Part shown: positions 1 through 7,930 of the stretch, piece by piece
How the letters are laid out: each line of letters starts with the position of its first letter
How positions within the stretch are numbered: the stretch's first letter is position 1
Source of the DNA: Alteromonas macleodii
GTDB taxonomy: Bacteria; Pseudomonadota; Gammaproteobacteria; Enterobacterales; Alteromonadaceae
Reading direction: 5' to 3'
Assembly (NCBI RefSeq): GCF_903772925.1
Contig: NZ_LR812090.1
Span: 220,593-284,592 of the forward strand
DNA: 64,000 bases
Notes under the pieces: generated by a model
What the model saw: only the letters and a program-made list of their open reading frames with translations
What the model was told of the DNA's origin: nothing
Databases searched by the model: none
Position numbers and translations under genes: made by a program

Positions 1-23
1 GACTGGTAGTATGTTAGCGAAGA

Positions 24-1025
24 CTACACTCGCACTACGGAATCTCGCTTAACAACCGTGGGTGTATATTTAAAAGTTAAGCCTTCTTCTGGTTTACTCC
101 CCGACGCGTACTTTAGTGCAAGCTCAGCGGCCTTTGCGGCCATCATTTCGACAGGGTAACGCAGAGTGGTTAATTTAGGGCGACAGTACTTAGCTAGCAA
201 TACATCATCATACCCCATTACAGACACTTGTTCGGGCACTGAGATGCCGTGGTCCTGTAACATGGTCATTGCACCTGATGCCATCGCATCATTATAAGCC
301 AATACAGCGGTGAATTTTGCGCCGGTGGCTAGCAGGTTCTGCATAGCTAATTCACCACCTTCCTGATCAGGCGTGGCGTATTCAATCATGCTTTCAGGTA
401 AGCTGAGCTTTGCGCTATCAATAGCGTTTCTAATCCCTTCAAGACGATGATTCGGATCGTCAATACGGTATTGGCTGCTTATTACCGCTACATTTTCATG
501 CCCTTGGTTAATTGCATACTCTGCCATTAGGCGACCACCGGTCACGTTATCAAGCCACACGCAGCGATTTGCTATTTCTGGTATGTAACGGTTTATTAAA
601 ACAAAACCTGGTACTTGACTAGCAAAGCCAATCAAAGTCTTATCATCAAGGGCTTTGCTGTGCACTACCATGGCTTCAACACGGTGTTCTAATAAGGTTT
701 CGATGGCGCGAAGTTCTGTTTCTTTTTCAATTGACCCAGCACTTAATAGTATTTGAACGTTATTTTTGCGCGTTATTGATTCAACACCATGGGCTAACAT
801 TGCGAAAAATGGATCGTGCAGTTCAGCAATAACCACACCCAATGAGGCACTGCGTTTAGTTACAAGAGCCCGCGCATTTGCGTTGGGACGGTATCCCATT
901 TCTTCCATGATTTTTTTAACGCGTTGTCGAGTATCGTTGCCTACTTTTGGGCCGTTATTGATAACCCTGGATACTGTGGCTAACGAAACGCCAGCGGCTT
1001 GGGCTATATCTTTTATTGTTGCCAT
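24..1025 (-). CDS. LacI/GalR-family transcriptional regulator, probable galactose regulon repressor
   Basis: A 333-residue DNA-binding regulator of the LacI/GalR family. Residues 3-23 form the helix-turn-helix (IKDIAQAAGVSLATVSRVI), followed by the hinge-helix region with the typical YRPNANARAL segment near residue 50. The rest is a periplasmic-binding-protein-like sensor domain (about 60-330). Length is that of GalR/GalS. It diverges from galM and lies beside galT, galK and a galactose symporter, so galactose or a derivative is the likely inducer. Near-palindromes of the type this family binds lie upstream of galM, galT, the alpha-galactosidase and the TonB receptor gene. The family call is clear; the ligand and regulon are inferred. 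It could be named galR, but I leave the symbol empty because the ligand is not shown by sequence. Confidence 0.9.
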   Translation of the reverse strand: MATIKDIAQAAGVSLATVSRVINNGPKVGNDTRQRVKKIMEEMGYRPNANARALVTKRSASLGVVIAELHDPFFAMLAHGVESITRKNNVQILLSAGSIEKETELRAIETLLEHRVEAMVVHSKALDDKTLIGFASQVPGFVLINRYIPEIANRCVWLDNVTGGRLMAEYAINQGHENVAVISSQYRIDDPNHRLEGIRNAIDSAKLSLPESMIEYATPDQEGGELAMQNLLATGAKFTAVLAYNDAMASGAMTMLQDHGISVPEQVSVMGYDDVLLAKYCRPKLTTLRYPVEMMAAKAAELALKYASGSKPEEGLTFKYTPTVVKRDSVVRV

Positions 1026-1335
1026 TTTCTCTTTAACTTTGTTTTTTTAATGCATTGAAGACCTTGGGGTCTGATTGGCATAGCGTACATTATATTTACA
1101 TAAAAAGGTAAAATTCTCACTTTCTGTGCTATGGCGGCACATCTCAAGCAAGAGATAAAACTATCAAGTGGTTTTACCATACACAGTTCCTCGCCAAACC
1201 CCTGTCAAAAAGAACGGAAAACGTATAACCTTTTAGCAATTCTGAACGCTCTACCGATTCTAAAACTTTTCAGGCGAGCACGAAAAATTGCCCGAGATTA
1301 ATTAATCGAGCACCCGATAAGGTAAAATAATTGTT
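1026..1335. promoter_or_regulatory. Divergent intergenic region between the LacI-family gene and galM
   Basis: This 310-base AT-rich stretch must carry both divergent promoters. It contains an operator-like site at 1216-1230 and a perfect 12-bp palindrome GATTAATTAATC at 1296-1307, 29 bases before the galM start. I see no small gene and no convincing -35/-10 pair. Confidence 0.5.
1216..1230. promoter_or_regulatory. Candidate LacI-family operator upstream of galM
   Basis: GGAAAACGTATAACC differs at two positions from the site overlapping the galT promoter (GGTAAACGTTTAACC). The central ACGT and the outer GG/CC are kept. It lies 106 bases before galM and 191 bases before the regulator gene, so it could serve both or give autoregulation. 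Inferred from similarity to three other sites in the window. Confidence 0.5.
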
Positions 1336-2358
1336 ATGAAAATCAACGTATCGACATTTGGTGAAGTAAGCGGCAAAGCTGTTAATGCTTTTACTTTAAG
1401 CAATGACAACGGGATGTCAGTTACCTTGCTTAACTATGGTGGAATTATCAAGGAACTCTATTTTCCCAACGCGAAGGGCGAGTTGATTAGCTGTGTTCAA
1501 ACTTTTGATACGTTGCAGGGCTATATTGATGACCCTAGCTATCGCGGTGCAATTGTAGGGCGCTACGCTAATAGAATAGGGAATGGCACATTTACTTTAA
1601 ACGGCCAGCAATACATGTTAGATAAAAACGGCGGAGAGCATAATCTTCACGGGGGGCATGCCGGCTTTCACAAAAAATTGTGGCAAGCTAGTACTCAAGA
1701 ATCACCCGATAGTGCCAGTGTGACATTTACCTTATCTAGCCCAAACGGCGAGGGTGGCTTTCCTGGAAATATTAATGTTGAAGCCTGTTATACACTTGAT
1801 CAGTTCAACGAGTTGTCCCTTGTAATTAAAGCAACGACAGATGAAGAAACACCCCTTAGTTTCACCCAACATGCTTACTTTACGCTAAGTAACGATGAAA
1901 AAGTGGGTAGTACACTGCTACATATCGATGCAAAAAAGGTGACGGATGCAGATAGTACGCTGTTGCCAACCGGTGATTTAGTTGATGTTGCTGATACACC
2001 CTTTGATTTCACTTCACTTAGTAAAATAGAAGAAAGGGCTAAACAAGACAATTCGCATCCATTGTTTGACCGAGTAGGCGGCTACGATCACAACTATGTG
2101 CTTCAAGCAGCTTCAGGAAACGCCCCACAAGCTACGGTTAAAGCACCGGATACCGGCGTTACAATGGAACTATACACTAGCCTTCCTGGGCTGCAGTTTT
2201 ATACGGGAAGTTTAAAAGACAGCGATCAGCTAGGCGCCCTATGTTTAGAGCCTCAGCATTTCCCTGATGCACCGAATAAACCGTCGTTTCCAAATTGTTT
2301 TGTAAAGCCTGGTGAAACTTATGAAGAAACGATTCGATATAAGTTCAGCGCTGAGTAA
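1336..2358 (+). CDS. galM: Aldose 1-epimerase (galactose mutarotase)
   Basis: Interconverts beta- and alpha-D-galactose in the cytoplasm, supplying the alpha anomer to galactokinase. The 340-residue protein has the family marks: NLHGG near residue 100, the histidine in FTQHAYFTL near 178 and the catalytic-base glutamate in LCLEPQHFPDAPN near 309. No signal peptide is present, unlike some secreted mutarotases. It is the first gene of the plus-strand galactose cluster. It is separated from galT by 178 bases that contain a large inverted repeat and a separate galT promoter, so it may be its own transcription unit. Confidence 0.95.
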   Translation: MKINVSTFGEVSGKAVNAFTLSNDNGMSVTLLNYGGIIKELYFPNAKGELISCVQTFDTLQGYIDDPSYRGAIVGRYANRIGNGTFTLNGQQYMLDKNGGEHNLHGGHAGFHKKLWQASTQESPDSASVTFTLSSPNGEGGFPGNINVEACYTLDQFNELSLVIKATTDEETPLSFTQHAYFTLSNDEKVGSTLLHIDAKKVTDADSTLLPTGDLVDVADTPFDFTSLSKIEERAKQDNSHPLFDRVGGYDHNYVLQAASGNAPQATVKAPDTGVTMELYTSLPGLQFYTGSLKDSDQLGALCLEPQHFPDAPNKPSFPNCFVKPGETYEETIRYKFSAE

Positions 2359-2374
2359 ATTCACTGAATTACCA

Positions 2375-2416
2375 AAAGAAAATTAATTGTTATTAATTTA
2401 ACAATTAATTTTCTTT
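2375..2416. repeat. Perfect 17-bp inverted repeat (AT-rich hairpin) after galM
   Basis: The arms 2375-2391 and 2400-2416 are exact reverse complements around an 8-base loop (ATTAATTT). The stem is almost all A/T, starting AAAGAAAATTAATTG, and ends in TTTTCTTT. It lies 17 bases after the galM stop and 10 bases before the galT -35 box. It may be a terminator for galM working in both directions, or a protein-binding palindrome; its low GC is unusual for an intrinsic terminator. Confidence 0.7.
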
Positions 2417-2425
2417 GTTAGTTAA

Positions 2426-2454
2426 TTGATAAACAGCATTGCTTGCTATATTAT
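2426..2454 (+). promoter_or_regulatory. Sigma-70 promoter of galTK
   Basis: A -35 box TTGATA (2426-2431) and a -10 box TATTAT (2449-2454) are separated by exactly 17 bases. The predicted start of transcription falls around 2461, directly on the operator-like palindrome, and 76 bases before the galT start codon. Confidence 0.7.
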
Positions 2455-2460
2455 TGCTAG

Positions 2461-2475
2461 GGTAAACGTTTAACC
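2461..2475. promoter_or_regulatory. LacI-family operator over the galTK transcription start
   Basis: GGTAAACGTTTAACC is a near-palindrome centred on CG, the usual form of LacI/GalR-family sites. It begins 7 bases after the -10 box, so bound repressor would block initiation. Similar sites occur at 1216, 12815 and 19849. Confidence 0.7.
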
Positions 2476-2536
2476 CTTAAGTGTTATGCAAAAGCGTTAT
2501 GCTAGAGCTTAACCGGCCTATTCAGAGAGAGTGATT

Positions 2537-3592
2537 ATGGGAACCCCTTTCGACCCAACCAATGATCCACATCGCCGTTATAACCCGTTGTTGGGCGAGT
2601 GGGTGCTAGTATCGCCACACCGTGCTAAGCGTCCTTGGCAGGGGGCTTCTGAAGAGCCGAATAACGAACAAAAGCCATCTTACGATCCTACTTGCTATTT
2701 GTGCCCGTCTAACACGCGTGTGAACGGCGAAGTAAATCCCGACTATAAAGGGACGTTTGTTTTTCAAAACGATTTTGCTGCGCTCAAGCAAGACACTGAG
2801 CAAGCCAGTGAGAAAAAAGGCCTGTTCCAATTTGAAACAGAGCAAGGCTGTAGTCGCGTTATTTGTTTTTCTCCTGATCACAGTAAAACACTTCCTGAAC
2901 TTACTGACGAAGAACGGGTAGATGTGGTTAAGACGTGGAAAGAACAAACCGCTGAACTGGGTGAAAGCTATCGTTGGGTACAGGTTTTTGAAAACAAAGG
3001 CTCAATGATGGGGTGTTCAAACCCTCACCCGCATGGTCAGGTATGGGCGCAGCAGCATATTCCCACAGACCCAGCAAAAAAATTGGTACAGCTGAAGCAG
3101 TACTTTGGTGAAAACAACGCACCTATGTTGTTAGATTACGCAGAGCAAGAAGTGATTAAGCAAGAGCGCGTAGTATGCCAAAACGATGACTGGGTGGTTG
3201 TGGTTCCATATTGGGCTGCATGGCCATTTGAAACGTTATTACTGCCACGTTTTAATGTTCAATCTTTGCATAAGCTATCTGATTCGCAATCTCTTTCACT
3301 TGCCAAAATAATTGGTGAGATAACAGCGAAATACGACAATTTATTTGAGACGTCTTTCCCATATTCAATGGGTTGGCACAGTGCGCCATTTGATAATGAA
3401 GAACACCCTGAGTGGACGCTTCATGCACATTTCTTCCCGCCGCTATTGCGCTCAGCAAGTGTCCGCAAGTTCATGGTTGGATACGAAATGATGGCCGAAG
3501 CACAACGAGATTTGACCCCTGAACAGGCGGCAGACAGATTAAAAGCACTGCCTACGGTGCACTACAAGCAACGTGAGAATACTAATGGATAA
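2537..3592 (+). CDS. galT: Galactose-1-phosphate uridylyltransferase
   Basis: Transfers UMP from UDP-glucose to galactose 1-phosphate in the Leloir pathway. The 351-residue protein carries the active-site HPH triad in NPHPHGQVW at residues 164-166, the same numbering as in E. coli, with the second histidine the uridylylated nucleophile. The zinc-site cysteines in CYLC (C53, C56) and the histidine in SPDH near 115 are also present. I chose the ATG at 2537 over an in-frame GTG at 2531 because AGAGAG at 2525-2530 is then well spaced. Its end overlaps galK by 8 bases, so the two are translationally coupled. Confidence 0.97.
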   Translation: MGTPFDPTNDPHRRYNPLLGEWVLVSPHRAKRPWQGASEEPNNEQKPSYDPTCYLCPSNTRVNGEVNPDYKGTFVFQNDFAALKQDTEQASEKKGLFQFETEQGCSRVICFSPDHSKTLPELTDEERVDVVKTWKEQTAELGESYRWVQVFENKGSMMGCSNPHPHGQVWAQQHIPTDPAKKLVQLKQYFGENNAPMLLDYAEQEVIKQERVVCQNDDWVVVVPYWAAWPFETLLLPRFNVQSLHKLSDSQSLSLAKIIGEITAKYDNLFETSFPYSMGWHSAPFDNEEHPEWTLHAHFFPPLLRSASVRKFMVGYEMMAEAQRDLTPEQAADRLKALPTVHYKQRENTNG

Positions 3593-4724
3593 CCAAGTAC
3601 TTTCTTCAAAATTTGAAGCGCATTATGGCAATGAGCCAACGCTAATAGCACACGCCCCTGGCCGAGTGAACATAATCGGTGAGCACACCGATTATAACGA
3701 AGGGTTCGTCTTTCCGGCTGCTATCAACTTTGGTACTTGGGTTGCGGCATCGAAGCGCAACGATAATGACATTCTAGTTACTGCTATGGACTACGAAAAT
3801 CAGCAGAACCAGTTCTCATTGTCAGACATTAATTACGACGAGGAACAAGGTTGGGCAAACTATGTTCGCGGCGTAGTGAAAGTACTAAAAGAGGCTATGC
3901 CAGATTTTGGCGGCGCAAATTTGTTGGTAACGGGTAATGTTCCACAAGGCGCCGGTTTGAGCTCTTCAGCGTCTTTTGAAGTGGCAATACTAAAAGCCTT
4001 AAGCGCATTGTATGAATTGCCTCTTGATGGTGTGCAAGCTGCGCTATTAGGTCAAAAAGCAGAAAACACTTTCGTAGGCTGTTCGTGCGGAATCATGGAT
4101 CAGTTAATCTCAGCCATGGGCAACGAAGGTATGGCAATGCTGCTTGATTGCCAGTCATTAGCCATCGAGCATTCACCGCTTCCAGATTCGCACCAAATCG
4201 TGATTATCAATTCGAATGTGAAACGTGGCTTGGTAGACAGCGAGTATAACTTGCGTCGTCAGCAGTGCGAGCAAGGAGCATCGCTACTGGGTGTTTCATC
4301 GTTGCGCGAAGCAACCATGGAGATGCTGGAAGAAGCTAAAGCACACATGCCTGAAGTGGTTTATCGCCGAGCAAAGCATATCATTACTGAAAACGCGCGT
4401 ACTTTAGCAGCAAGTCAGGCGTTAAAGTCTGGTGATATTGAAACGGTAAGCGACGCTATGGCGCAGTCTCACGTTTCTATGCGTGACGATTTCGAAATTA
4501 CCGTAGGCCCAATTGATTATTTGGTTGAGATTATCGGTGAAGTACTTGGTAAATCTGGAGGTGTCCGCATGACGGGCGGTGGTTTTGGTGGCTGCGTAGT
4601 GGCGCTTGCCCCTACAGACAAAGTTGATGCTGTGAAGAAAGTAGTAGCAGACAAATACTTTGACGAAACTGGCTATCATGCAGACATCTATGTGTGCACT
4701 GCAACACAAGGCGCATTTGCCTAA
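3585..4724 (+). CDS. galK: Galactokinase
   Basis: Phosphorylates alpha-D-galactose at C1 with ATP. The 379-residue GHMP-family kinase (E. coli GalK has 382) shows the galactokinase signature [15 protein letters not shown] near residues 25-40, the ATP-binding GLSSSASFE loop near 130 and the C-terminal GGGFGGC motif near 335. The ATG at 3585 lies inside the end of galT and gives the family length; an upstream GTG at 3573 would add four residues. It is the last gene of the galTK unit, followed by a strong terminator. galE, needed to complete the pathway, is not in this window. Confidence 0.97.
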   Translation: MDNQVLSSKFEAHYGNEPTLIAHAPGRVNIIGEHTDYNEGFVFPAAINFGTWVAASKRNDNDILVTAMDYENQQNQFSLSDINYDEEQGWANYVRGVVKVLKEAMPDFGGANLLVTGNVPQGAGLSSSASFEVAILKALSALYELPLDGVQAALLGQKAENTFVGCSCGIMDQLISAMGNEGMAMLLDCQSLAIEHSPLPDSHQIVIINSNVKRGLVDSEYNLRRQQCEQGASLLGVSSLREATMEMLEEAKAHMPEVVYRRAKHIITENARTLAASQALKSGDIETVSDAMAQSHVSMRDDFEITVGPIDYLVEIIGEVLGKSGGVRMTGGGFGGCVVALAPTDKVDAVKKVVADKYFDETGYHADIYVCTATQGAFA

Positions 4725-4811
4725 AGATAAATCAGCAGGAACAAAGATTTTAGATACACATCACTCCCTTTTTCTAAACAATCCTATTCGCTAGAATTGT
4801 TTGTGTCCCTT

Positions 4812-4842
4812 AAGCCGCTTCCATAGGTAGCGGCTTTTTTTT
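4812..4842 (+). terminator. Intrinsic terminator after galK
   Basis: Stem AAGCCGCT (4812-4819) pairs with AGCGGCTT (4829-4836) and runs into a T tract. A weaker hairpin (AAACAAT at 4776-4782 with ATTGTTT at 4796-4802) sits just before it. Confidence 0.85.
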
Positions 4843-5084
4843 ACAAAATTGCACATTTCTTGTTAAAAAAGATCAACAAAGTGTGTTACTAATACTACCC
4901 GCAATAACACGATGCGTTTATCGGTGGTTTTCTGACCGGTTGACGGTTTATCGTAGAATGCGAAAAACGCGTATTGATACGTGACACTGGTGTGGCAAAA
5001 ACCAATAAAATAATAAAAACAATTTTTCACCTGTGTACCCTGCATAATAATCGCCGCACCCAAAATAAAAACTTTGGGAAAATT

Positions 5085-6647
5085 ATGAAATTAGCATCAA
5101 TAGATATCACATTATTCGTGATATACGTCGTCGCGCTTGTCACAATTGCGTGGTGGGTTTCTCGCGAAAAGCAGGGGCATCAGAAAGACACAAATGATTA
5201 CTTTTTAGCAGGCTCAAGCTTGCCATGGTGGGCGATTGGCGCATCGTTAATTGCCGCCAATATTTCCGCCGAACAAATTATTGGTATGTCTGGCTCAGGC
5301 TACCAATTAGGCCTTGCTATAGCGTCGTATGAATGGATGGCCGCCATTACACTGCTTATTGTGGGCAAATTCTTTTTACCTATCTTTTTAAAACATAAAA
5401 TATACACCATGCCTCAATTCTTAGAGCAGCGGTATGATCATCGCGTGCGCAAAGTAATGGCAATATTCTGGTTAGGCGTTTATGTATTCGTAAACCTTAC
5501 TGCTGTGTTGTGGTTGGGTGCTCTGGCTATTAACACTATTGCCGGTGTAGATATGGTTTACGGTATGATGTTCTTAGGTCTTTTCTCGCTAGCCTACTCA
5601 CTTTATGGCGGCCTGAAAGCGGTAGCGTTAACCGACATTATTCAAGTGGTGCTGTTAGTCATTGGCGGGCTGTTCCTGTCGTATACCGCTTTAAACCTAA
5701 TCAGCGATGGAAACGGTGTTATTCAAGGTTTTGTCGATTTAACCAATAAACTACCTGAAAAATTCGACATGATTTTGTCAAAAGACAATCCGCATTATAT
5801 GGACTTACCGGGCATTTCTGTACTGGTTGGTGGTATGTGGATAATGAACCTGTCGTACTGGGGCTTTAACCAGTACATCATTCAGCGTACATTGGCGGCA
5901 AAAAGTGTGCAAGAAGCCCAAAAAGGTATCGCGTTTGCGGCATTCCTTAAGTTACTTATGCCGTTAATTGTGGTGTTGCCTGGCATAGCTGCGGTACTAA
6001 TTGTGCCTGACCTAGCTAAGCCTGACCAAGCTTATCCAAGCTTGATGACGCTAATGCCTGTGGGCCTTAAAGGTATTATTTTTGCCGCGCTTGTGGCGGC
6101 AATTGTGTCATCACTAGCCTCAATGACAAACAGCGTGTCTACTATCTTTACTATGGACCTTTATAAAGATAAGCGCCCTAACGAGTCGCAGCAACATTAC
6201 GTTAAAGTAGGACGAATTGTAAGCTTGATAGCGCTTATCATAGCAATGGTGGTGGCTAAACCACTTTTAGGCAATTTCGATCAAGCATTCCAATACATTC
6301 AAGAGTTTACCGGTTTCTTTACTCCAGGTATCTGCGCGCTGTTCGTATTGGGTATGTTCTGGAAGAAAACCACGGCAAACGGTGGCCTGCTTGCAGCGTT
6401 AGGTTCATTTTTATTAAGCATTGTGTTTAGACAGTTCTGGCCTGAATTGCCGTTTATCGACCGTGTTGGGCTCGTATTCCTGCTTTGTGTTGCTTTAGCT
6501 GTGGTTGTTTCTCTGCTAGAGAAGAAAGGCATTAGTGAAAATGCGGTTGACCTGAATGAAGTGCGGTTCAAAACCACAAGTGGGTTTAACGTAGCGTCAA
6601 TCGCCGTAGTGATTTTGACCGCAGCGTTTTATATTACGTGGTGGTAG
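5085..6647 (+). CDS. Na+/galactose (glucose) symporter, vSGLT type, SSS family
   Basis: A 520-residue inner-membrane sodium:solute symporter with about 14 transmembrane segments, closely resembling the structurally known V. parahaemolyticus vSGLT as I recall its sequence. The galactose-site residues are largely kept: Q64 (in ISAEQIIGMSG), Y82-E83 (SYEWMA), the GFNQY segment near 261-264, K273 (LAAKS) and Q406 (QYIQEFTG). The Na+-site serines lie in IVSSLASM near 342. The position matching vSGLT Ser91 is alanine here (A86). GGGAA before the ATG at 5085 supports that start; a longer frame begins at 4974. It sits after galTK with its own leader, so it is the likely galactose importer. Confidence 0.92.
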   Translation: MKLASIDITLFVIYVVALVTIAWWVSREKQGHQKDTNDYFLAGSSLPWWAIGASLIAANISAEQIIGMSGSGYQLGLAIASYEWMAAITLLIVGKFFLPIFLKHKIYTMPQFLEQRYDHRVRKVMAIFWLGVYVFVNLTAVLWLGALAINTIAGVDMVYGMMFLGLFSLAYSLYGGLKAVALTDIIQVVLLVIGGLFLSYTALNLISDGNGVIQGFVDLTNKLPEKFDMILSKDNPHYMDLPGISVLVGGMWIMNLSYWGFNQYIIQRTLAAKSVQEAQKGIAFAAFLKLLMPLIVVLPGIAAVLIVPDLAKPDQAYPSLMTLMPVGLKGIIFAALVAAIVSSLASMTNSVSTIFTMDLYKDKRPNESQQHYVKVGRIVSLIALIIAMVVAKPLLGNFDQAFQYIQEFTGFFTPGICALFVLGMFWKKTTANGGLLAALGSFLLSIVFRQFWPELPFIDRVGLVFLLCVALAVVVSLLEKKGISENAVDLNEVRFKTTSGFNVASIAVVILTAAFYITWW

Positions 6648-6658
6648 CAAGTATAAGA

Positions 6659-6681
6659 GGGCGTTTCTAATCTTAACGCCC
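6659..6681 (+). terminator. Weak terminator-like hairpin after the symporter gene
   Basis: GGGCGTT (6659-6665) pairs with AACGCCC (6675-6681), but no T tract follows. The same stem recurs in the stronger glpD terminator at 24313. Confidence 0.4.
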
Positions 6682-6850
6682 TAACTAAGCTCTGCTCAAA
6701 ACAACGCGAAAGTTCAGAAGACGCTGACAACAAATTTTGTTAAGTTCTAGAACGTGTTGCAGTTAGTGAGGTAAACGTGAGGCGAAAAATTTCAAATTTC
6801 CCACATAAAATACGATATACTAACCGGCTAATATTCGATGAACTTTCGCG

Positions 6851-6886
6851 CTTGCTGATGTCTTAGTTAATGAAGACATCAGCAAG
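6851..6886. promoter_or_regulatory. Perfect 14-bp inverted repeat in the ssb leader
   Basis: CTTGCTGATGTCTT (6851-6864) and its exact reverse complement (6873-6886) flank an 8-base loop AGTTAATG. No T tract follows, so it is not a standard terminator. It ends 27 bases before the ssb start codon and 13 bases before the Shine-Dalgarno region. It could shape ssb mRNA translation or stability, or bind a regulator. I see no LexA box (CTGT-N8-ACAG) here. Confidence 0.6.
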
Positions 6887-6913
6887 CCACTAAAAACGTT
6901 ACAGGAGACATCA

Positions 6914-7498
6914 ATGGCAACGAAAGGCGTTAATAAGGTTATTCTTGTTGGAAACCTTGGCAATGATCCTGAAGTTAGATACATGCCTAACGGAAACGCC
7001 GTTGCGAACTTAAGCCTAGCAACTAGCGAAAGCTGGAAAGACCAACAAGGTCAGGTTCAAGAGCGCACTGAGTGGCACCGCCTTACAATGTACCGTCGCT
7101 TAGCAGAAATTGCCGGAGAGTACCTGAAAAAGGGCTCGCAGATTTACGTTGAAGGTAAACTGCAAACGCGCAAGTGGCAAGATCAGCAAGGTCAGGATAG
7201 GTACACTACCGAAATTATCGTAGACCAAATGCAAATGCTTGGCGGTCGCGGCGGTGAAGGCGGTGGTGGTAACGGTGGTTACCAACGTCCTCAAAACAAC
7301 CAAGGTGGTTACAACCAAGCACCAGCGCAGGGCGGTTATAACCAAGCGCAACAGCAAGGCGGTGGTCAACAAGGTGGTTACAATCAAAACCAAGGTGGCG
7401 GCTATAATCAAGCGCCTCAAGGTGGTAACCAAGGTCAGCCTAAGAACCCACCAATGGCTGAGCCAGACTTTGACTTCGACGACGACATTCCGTTCTAG
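6914..7498 (+). CDS. ssb: Single-stranded DNA-binding protein
   Basis: Binds single-stranded DNA in replication, recombination and repair as a homotetramer. Of 194 residues, about 1-112 form the OB fold ([35 protein letters not shown]). A long low-complexity linker rich in Gly, Gln and Asn (about 115-175, with repeated GGYNQ units) is followed by the acidic partner-binding tip DFDDDIPF. The Shine-Dalgarno sequence CAGGAGA precedes the ATG. In many gammaproteobacteria ssb borders the MSHA locus; here about 18 kb of sugar and glycerol genes lie between them. A hairpin occupies its leader and a strong terminator follows. Confidence 0.98.
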   Translation: MATKGVNKVILVGNLGNDPEVRYMPNGNAVANLSLATSESWKDQQGQVQERTEWHRLTMYRRLAEIAGEYLKKGSQIYVEGKLQTRKWQDQQGQDRYTTEIIVDQMQMLGGRGGEGGGGNGGYQRPQNNQGGYNQAPAQGGYNQAQQQGGGQQGGYNQNQGGGYNQAPQGGNQGQPKNPPMAEPDFDFDDDIPF

Positions 7499-7930
7499 GA
7501 AATGTATATTTTAAAAGTGTAGATAAAACCCACTTTTGATCCTAAATACTATTTAAACCCAGTGTAAAAGCTGGGTTTTTTGTTTTTTATTCTCGCTCTT
7601 TTTTTGCTGCACTGTACACTAGTGAGCTGGTCGCGGCTTTTGGATGTTACTTTCCTAAAGCCTGTGTTTCCTGCTAGCAGGCTAATTGAAAGCAGTACAG
7701 TCAGCACTAGGGTGGTTGTAGTAAGTCGCACTTTTTTTGAGGACTGCAAATGAAACTGAAATTCTTAGATTAATAAGTGACTGTTCAAGGAAGCGTCATA
7801 AATTGAAAAAGTAATACGTTTCACCTTTACAATCATTGCTTCTTATTGTTTCTAATTACCATTATAAATAGCGCATATCTTGCTCCTCACTCGTTAAAAG
7901 GTATTATTATTTTATTAACTAATTAGAAAA
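7499..7930. other. Intergenic region between ssb and the secreted hydrolase gene
   Basis: These 432 bases hold the ssb terminator at 7555-7582 and a 12-bp palindrome CCTGCTAGCAGG at 7670-7681. A degenerate operator-like sequence, GTAATACGTTTCACC, lies at 7811-7825. A 66-codon minus-strand frame with a TTG start crosses the terminator and is not convincing as a gene. Confidence 0.5.
7555..7582 (+). terminator. Intrinsic terminator of ssb
   Basis: AAACCCAG (7555-7562) pairs with CTGGGTTT (7571-7578), loop TGTAAAAG, followed by T-rich sequence. It lies 57 bases after the ssb stop. Confidence 0.88.

Noticed and set aside
6720..6790. Operator half-site GAGGTAAACGTGAGG upstream of ssb
   Set aside because: Only one half of the motif is present and the neighbouring gene is ssb, so a role in galactose control is unlikely.
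7260..7440. Tandem DNA repeat inside ssb
   Set aside because: The repetition comes from the Gly/Gln/Asn-rich SSB linker (GGYNQ units) with varied codons, a normal feature of the family; overlapping frames here are shadows of it.
7549..7749. A 66-codon minus-strand frame with a hydrophobic start, between ssb and the hydrolase gene
   Set aside because: It begins with TTG, lacks a Shine-Dalgarno sequence and runs through the ssb terminator; its hydrophobic start is probably chance.
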